Shown here in pieces: positions 6,751 through 9,495 of a DNA stretch of 9,495 bases. The translations under genes and the position numbers were made by a program. Numbering within the stretch: the stretch's first letter is position 1; each line of letters starts with the position of its first letter. Source of the stretch: Dehalococcoidia bacterium (lineage in GTDB: Bacteria; Chloroflexota; Dehalococcoidia; SZUA-161); contig CP070819.1 of NCBI GenBank assembly GCA_020344295.1, positions 2,076,488-2,085,982 on the forward strand. Direction: 5' to 3'. The notes under the pieces are model-generated. The model ran no database searches. It saw nothing but the letters and a program-made list of their open reading frames with translations, and was not told the origin of the DNA.

Positions 6751-7851
6751 TCACTCAGCCTCGAACGCCGAGGCCCGCATGCTCACAGGCGGCTTCACGT
6801 TGTTTATGCTAACGCCTAATCTTGGTATCTCTGTGTAGCCCGAAAGCATTACCATACCGGCCACCGAATCCCAACCCCGGATCGGGCAGTCTCCTCCTCT
6901 GACCTCCGGCGTAGCGATGCAACTCTCCAACCAGCTCTTGGCGTGGGAAAAGCCCTCCATATTCAGCTCGTCAGGCGGTCCGGCAATAATCATCAGCGCC
7001 TTTTTTGCTTTTTTAATATCACACTCGCCGGTCAATCTCAACGTAGCTGCGTTTCTTATGGCGGTATAGCATCTCATAGCTGGACTCAGTTGGTCTATTG
7101 AGCTCTTCTTCTTGAAGAAAAAGAGCCTGTCCCGTGCGGTTTTTGCCTTCAGCTCTGAATAGCCGATATAGCTGAACCCCTCCCAGGAGTCGATAATGTC
7201 GGAGGCATCAACCACCTTGATACCGACCCTGTCATTTGCCGTCTCGCCGGCGCCCAGCATCAGAGGCAGGGGCTTCACCAGCTCGTGGTTCATGATGCCA
7301 TAGCCAGTCTCAAGTGGGAGTCCCTCTTTTTTCCATACGTCGTTGTCAAAAAGTAGGATGCCGTTTACCATCCCGTCAATCTCTTGCAGGCACTCGATGG
7401 AATTCATGGCCATTAGCTTACCTTCATCTTCACTGGGGAGAACACCAACGAAATAGATCGGCTCCTCATAAACCTGTCGGATCTTGGAAATCACAACAGG
7501 CGCTCCTCGGGAGCCAGTGCCGCCGCCGAGGCCGGCTATGACCAGGAACGCATCCACATGATGGATAACCTTCTCCGTGACTGCGTGCATAATAGAATGG
7601 AGCCCGTGCTTGGCGACTTTTGCTCCCACCTTGCGATTCAGCCCGACACCATGTCCTTTCACCACCGTTTGACCGACCAGGAGTCTGTCCTTCTTCTGTA
7701 TGGTTTTCAGGCCCAGCAGGTCAGCTTGAGCTGAATTGACAGCCAGTGCGAATGGAACGATTCCCTGGTGTTTGCCCCACAAGCTATGGTATGTCAAATG
7801 GTCAGCAACTCTACCCCCGGCCTGACCAATACCGATAACACCAACCCTCAT
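6751..7851 (-). CDS. Tubulin/FtsZ-superfamily GTPase, CetZ-like
   Basis: A 366-residue GTP-binding protein of the tubulin/FtsZ superfamily that probably forms filaments in the cytoplasm. The nucleotide loops are visible: GIGQAGGR at 7-14 (T1), GLGGGTGSR at 107-115 (T4 signature, with Arg where FtsZ and tubulin usually have Gly), and FDNDVWKKEG at 168-177 (the Asn that contacts guanine). The T7-type synergy loop is VVDASDIID at 213-221, with both Asp kept and the FtsZ-type Asn missing. Residues about 265-345 match the second, FtsZ C-terminal-like domain (KKALMIIAGPPDELN). It ends shortly after and lacks the FtsZ tail peptide that binds FtsA/ZipA, so it is unlikely to be the main division protein. 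CetZ-type proteins, known best from archaea, affect cell shape; that role here is inference. ATG 7851 has GGAGGTGA just upstream, with its own promoter at 7901-7930. The small membrane protein follows. Confidence 0.85.
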   Translation of the reverse strand: MRVGVIGIGQAGGRVADHLTYHSLWGKHQGIVPFALAVNSAQADLLGLKTIQKKDRLLVGQTVVKGHGVGLNRKVGAKVAKHGLHSIMHAVTEKVIHHVDAFLVIAGLGGGTGSRGAPVVISKIRQVYEEPIYFVGVLPSEDEGKLMAMNSIECLQEIDGMVNGILLFDNDVWKKEGLPLETGYGIMNHELVKPLPLMLGAGETANDRVGIKVVDASDIIDSWEGFSYIGYSELKAKTARDRLFFFKKKSSIDQLSPAMRCYTAIRNAATLRLTGECDIKKAKKALMIIAGPPDELNMEGFSHAKSWLESCIATPEVRGGDCPIRGWDSVAGMVMLSGYTEIPRLGVSINNVKPPVSMRASAFEAE

Positions 7852-7870
7852 TTTTCACCTCCAGCTTCCC

Positions 7871-7888
7871 AAGAGAGCTACCTCTCTT
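7871..7888 (-). promoter_or_regulatory. Leader hairpin before the tubulin-like gene
   Basis: AAGAGAG and CTCTCTT form a perfect 7-bp stem with a four-base loop in the predicted 5' leader, between the transcription start near 7894 and the ribosome site at about 7855-7862. It could stabilise the mRNA or tune translation. There is no riboswitch-like complexity. Confidence 0.5.
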
Positions 7889-7900
7889 ATTCAATCCACA

Positions 7901-7930
7901 AGTCTAGCATAAAAACTAAACCGCCGTCAA
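7901..7930 (-). promoter_or_regulatory. Promoter of the tubulin-like gene
   Basis: On the minus strand the -35 is TTGACG (7925-7930), the spacer is 18 bp, and the -10 is TAGACT (7901-7906) with TGC before it (extended -10). The predicted start is near 7894. It follows directly after the terminator of the upstream collagen-like gene, so the tubulin-like gene begins a new transcription unit. Confidence 0.7.
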
Positions 7931-7947
7931 CTACCTGGAAGAAAGCA

Positions 7948-7977
7948 AAAGCCGCCCGCCAAGTGACGGACGGCTTT
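7948..7977 (-). terminator. Intrinsic terminator after the collagen-like gene
   Basis: AAAGCCGTCCG and CGGGCGGCTTT (minus-strand reading) form an 11-bp stem with one G-T pair and an eight-base loop, followed on the minus strand by TTTTGCTTTC. It lies about 20 bp after the collagen-like stop codon at 7997-7999 and ends that transcription unit just before the next promoter. The tail is T-rich on both strands, so it may also stop plus-strand transcripts. Confidence 0.85.
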
Positions 7978-7996
7978 CGTTACTTTAACTTTCGTC

Positions 7997-8566
7997 CTAA
8001 ACCCTGCGCCGCAAGCTCATCGCTGCCATGATGGCCGCGATAATGGCTATGACCAGCGCAACGACCGGTAATGCTATTCCACCGGGAGCGTCTTCACCGG
8101 GTTCACCAGGATCACCTTTATCGCCTTTGGGGCCTTGTGGGCCTGGATCACCCTTGTCGCCCTTGTCACCCTTTGGACCCTGGCCATCAGACGGTCCTGC
8201 TTCTCCAATGCTGAGATTCGTCGCGAAGTTTTCGCCAAGTTCCCAAATTCCCGTCTGCTCAGCAGCATCCCCATCGATGTTGAAGCTAACGGTAACGCCG
8301 TCGTATTGTGCCCCCTCCGGTTCCGTTATCCTCACACCGTAATAGGAACGTCCTTCACTGGTTATCCATGTTGTAGTTTCAGCTACAATCTCGCCGCCGA
8401 TGATGGCTTGTATAGGGGTGCCGGCTGGTACGTCCACTCCATCCACCTGCACCGTGCCATAGAATCGGCACGGTCTGTCCGGTGGCATATCCTGAGCAAA
8501 CGCCATGGCCGGGAAGAGGAGAAGCGCTACCACTGCTAGCAAAACCACTACTTTCAGCTTGGTCAT
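7997..8566 (-). CDS. Secreted collagen-like protein with C-terminal membrane anchor
   Basis: A 189-residue surface protein not assignable to a named family. Residues 1-24 are a signal peptide (charged start, long hydrophobic core, AFA before Gln25). Residues about 33-120 are a compact, probably beta-sandwich domain with one Cys (CRFYGTVQVDG, ITEPEGAQYDGVTVSFNIDG). Residues 130-159 are ten uninterrupted Gly-X-Y triplets (GPKGDKGDKGDPGPQGPKGD and on), rich in Lys-Gly-Asp; such Lys-Gly-acidic runs stabilise collagen triple helices that lack hydroxyproline. Residues 164-184 are a membrane helix, then RRRV. The protein would sit outside the cell, anchored at its C-terminus, and may trimerise through the collagen stalk. 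ATG 8566 has AGGAGG eight bases upstream. It follows the IPT-repeat protein by 74 bp and ends before a strong terminator. Its function, for example adhesion or surface layer, is not shown by the sequence. Confidence 0.9.
   Translation of the reverse strand: MTKLKVVVLLAVVALLLFPAMAFAQDMPPDRPCRFYGTVQVDGVDVPAGTPIQAIIGGEIVAETTTWITSEGRSYYGVRITEPEGAQYDGVTVSFNIDGDAAEQTGIWELGENFATNLSIGEAGPSDGQGPKGDKGDKGDPGPQGPKGDKGDPGEPGEDAPGGIALPVVALVIAIIAAIMAAMSLRRRV
8090..8179 (-). repeat. Gly-X-Y coding repeat in the collagen-like gene
   Basis: This 90-bp tract codes for ten Gly-X-Y triplets. It is built from two related halves (GPK GDK GDK GDP GPQ, then GPK GDK GDP GEP GED), which suggests an internal duplication. 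Repeats of this kind may change length by slippage or recombination. Confidence 0.8.
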
Positions 8567-8597
8567 ATCTCTTTCCTCCTAATTTGAGTGGCTCCTC

Positions 8598-8621
8598 GAG
8601 GGGCCGTCAGTACGGCCCCTC
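8598..8621 (-). other. Strong hairpin between the IPT-repeat and collagen-like genes
   Basis: GAGGGGCCGT and ACGGCCCCTC form a perfect GC-rich 10-bp stem with a CAGT loop, 17 bp before the ribosome site of the collagen-like gene. Neither strand has a T-tract after it, so it is not a classic intrinsic terminator. It may stabilise the 3' end of the upstream message or set relative expression within one operon. Confidence 0.65.
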
Positions 8622-8640
8622 AGAGAAATCTCGCTGTCCT

Positions 8641-9495
8641 CTAATACCCGAGCCAGCCGATGTTGGTCCAGGGTGCTAACAGCACATATTGGTGACCGCC
8701 GGCTATCAGCACCGTATTTTCACTGACTTTGACCCAGTAGCCTTTACCAGGTTCAAGGCCCGGCAGACCTTCCGGCCCTGCGCTGCCCTCTTTATCATCT
8801 GGATCGTAGAAGTACCAATCCAGCACGCCGTCCTTCTCTACATAGCCCCAGACGATATCCAGTACATTCATTATGCGGGCCATAACAGTCTCCACCGTCA
8901 CCGGTGCCTTTTTAATAACAAAGTAGGTTGTCGCAACCGGATTGCCCCCTACTATTGCTGCCACTACTGCAGCACCCGGTGCCACACCAGGAACAGTAGC
9001 AGTCATACTGAAGTCACCAAGTGGACTGGCTAATACTATGCCCGGGAAGGTGTAGCCACCAATGCTCACTTGAATCGCGGCGTAGCCTTGGAATCCGCTG
9101 CCGGTCACAGTAACAGTGTCACCCGGGCTGCCCTCATCCTTATCCAGGCTGATGTAAGCACCAGGGACCGTAAAGGTGGCAGGCGCCGCCGTGTTGGTAT
9201 AGACTGGATCAGTGGCGGTAATTTTGTTCGGTCCTGGTGCTGCTGCTGAGGACACCTGCATAGCAGCCGCGATGTTGCCGTTGGCATCAGCCATTACGGT
9301 CATCTGAGAGCCAGCGAAGTTGAGCGTTATCTGTGAGTTGGGAACCCATCCGGTTCCCTGTACGGCCACCGTAGAACCTACGGGCCCGGTTGTGGGATCT
9401 ACCGTCAGGGTTGGCCTCGTGACTTCAAATTGACCGCCAGCTATAAGCCCATCAGAGTCAATTAACACCACTGTTTGCATCCCCACAGTTAGATT
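8641..9495 (-). CDS. Secreted or surface protein with IPT-like repeats, 5' part missing
   Basis: The frame is open to the right edge, so the N-terminus is not seen; 284 residues are in the window. Numbering from the edge, residues 1-26 look like the end of an earlier repeat. Two Ig-like (IPT/TIG-type) repeats follow at about 29-110 and 112-194, marked by GPVGSTVAVQGTGW and GSPGDTVTVTGSGF. A C-terminal domain of about 85 residues (200-284) has the pattern VWGYVEKDGVLDWYFYDP, LEPGKGYWVKV, and the ending PWTNIGWLGY. This Trp-rich domain resembles the C-terminal module that ends many secreted Chloroflexota and archaeal proteins, from memory and not checked. No catalytic motif is seen. The protein is probably a surface or secreted structural protein. 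An in-frame GTG at 9484-9486 and ATG at 9478-9480 exist but fall inside the repeat fold and lack a signal peptide, so they are unlikely starts. It is probably cotranscribed with the collagen-like gene 74 bp downstream. Confidence 0.85.
   Translation of the reverse strand, partial: NLTVGMQTVVLIDSDGLIAGGQFEVTRPTLTVDPTTGPVGSTVAVQGTGWVPNSQITLNFAGSQMTVMADANGNIAAAMQVSSAAAPGPNKITATDPVYTNTAAPATFTVPGAYISLDKDEGSPGDTVTVTGSGFQGYAAIQVSIGGYTFPGIVLASPLGDFSMTATVPGVAPGAAVVAAIVGGNPVATTYFVIKKAPVTVETVMARIMNVLDIVWGYVEKDGVLDWYFYDPDDKEGSAGPEGLPGLEPGKGYWVKVSENTVLIAGGHQYVLLAPWTNIGWLGY

Noticed and set aside
8028..8342. Plus-strand open frame rich in Pro, Gly and Ser opposite the collagen-like gene
   Set aside because: It is the antisense shadow of the Gly-X-Y tract; the minus-strand gene has a signal peptide, ribosome site, membrane helix and terminator.
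8739..8790. A second collagen-like stretch in the IPT-repeat protein (GPEGLPGLEPGKG)
   Set aside because: Only three Gly-X-Y triplets before the phase breaks, inside a Trp-rich globular domain; most likely a loop.

Overview
The window reads like a chromosomal segment of an uncultured bacterium. My best guess is Chloroflexota, near Dehalococcoidia. That guess rests on the CIRCE/HrcA-controlled hrcA-grpE-dnaK order, a CetZ/FtsZ-like tubulin paralogue, and secreted proteins with IPT-like repeats and a Trp-rich C-terminal domain. It is an inference from gene content; there is no rRNA to confirm it. I see no mobile element, CRISPR array, tRNA or rRNA.

Layout. (1) 1-2884, minus strand: a class I heat-shock operon, hrcA -> grpE -> dnaK. 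It has a clear sigma70-type promoter and a perfect CIRCE operator. dnaK runs off the left edge after its nucleotide-binding domain. (2) 3072-6369, plus strand, divergent from hrcA: fabH with its own extended -10 promoter and a TTG start; a sodium:solute symporter gene with a single in-frame TAA at codon 48, so apparently a pseudogene; and a small metallo-beta-lactamase-fold protein whose HxHxDH motif lacks the Asp. (3) 6474-7930, minus strand: a CetZ/FtsZ-like GTPase with its own promoter and leader hairpin, followed by a small two-helix membrane protein. (4) 7948-9495, minus strand: a partial secreted protein with IPT-like repeats, then a signal-peptide, collagen-like, membrane-anchored protein, ended by a good intrinsic terminator.

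How the parts work together. The left block is protein-folding stress control. HrcA should repress its own operon through CIRCE, while GrpE and DnaK form the Hsp70 cycle. FabH starts type II fatty-acid synthesis. The right block looks like cell-surface and cytoskeletal genes: two surface proteins (one with ten Gly-X-Y triplets) next to a tubulin-like GTPase and a small membrane protein. Four or five promoter-like sites can be seen; three are clear, and most have an 18-bp spacer.

The points most worth a second look are the symporter nonsense codon, the tubulin-like GTPase with its membrane-protein neighbour, the collagen-like surface protein, the altered metal site in the MBL-fold protein, and an unusual interrupted inverted repeat between convergent genes.
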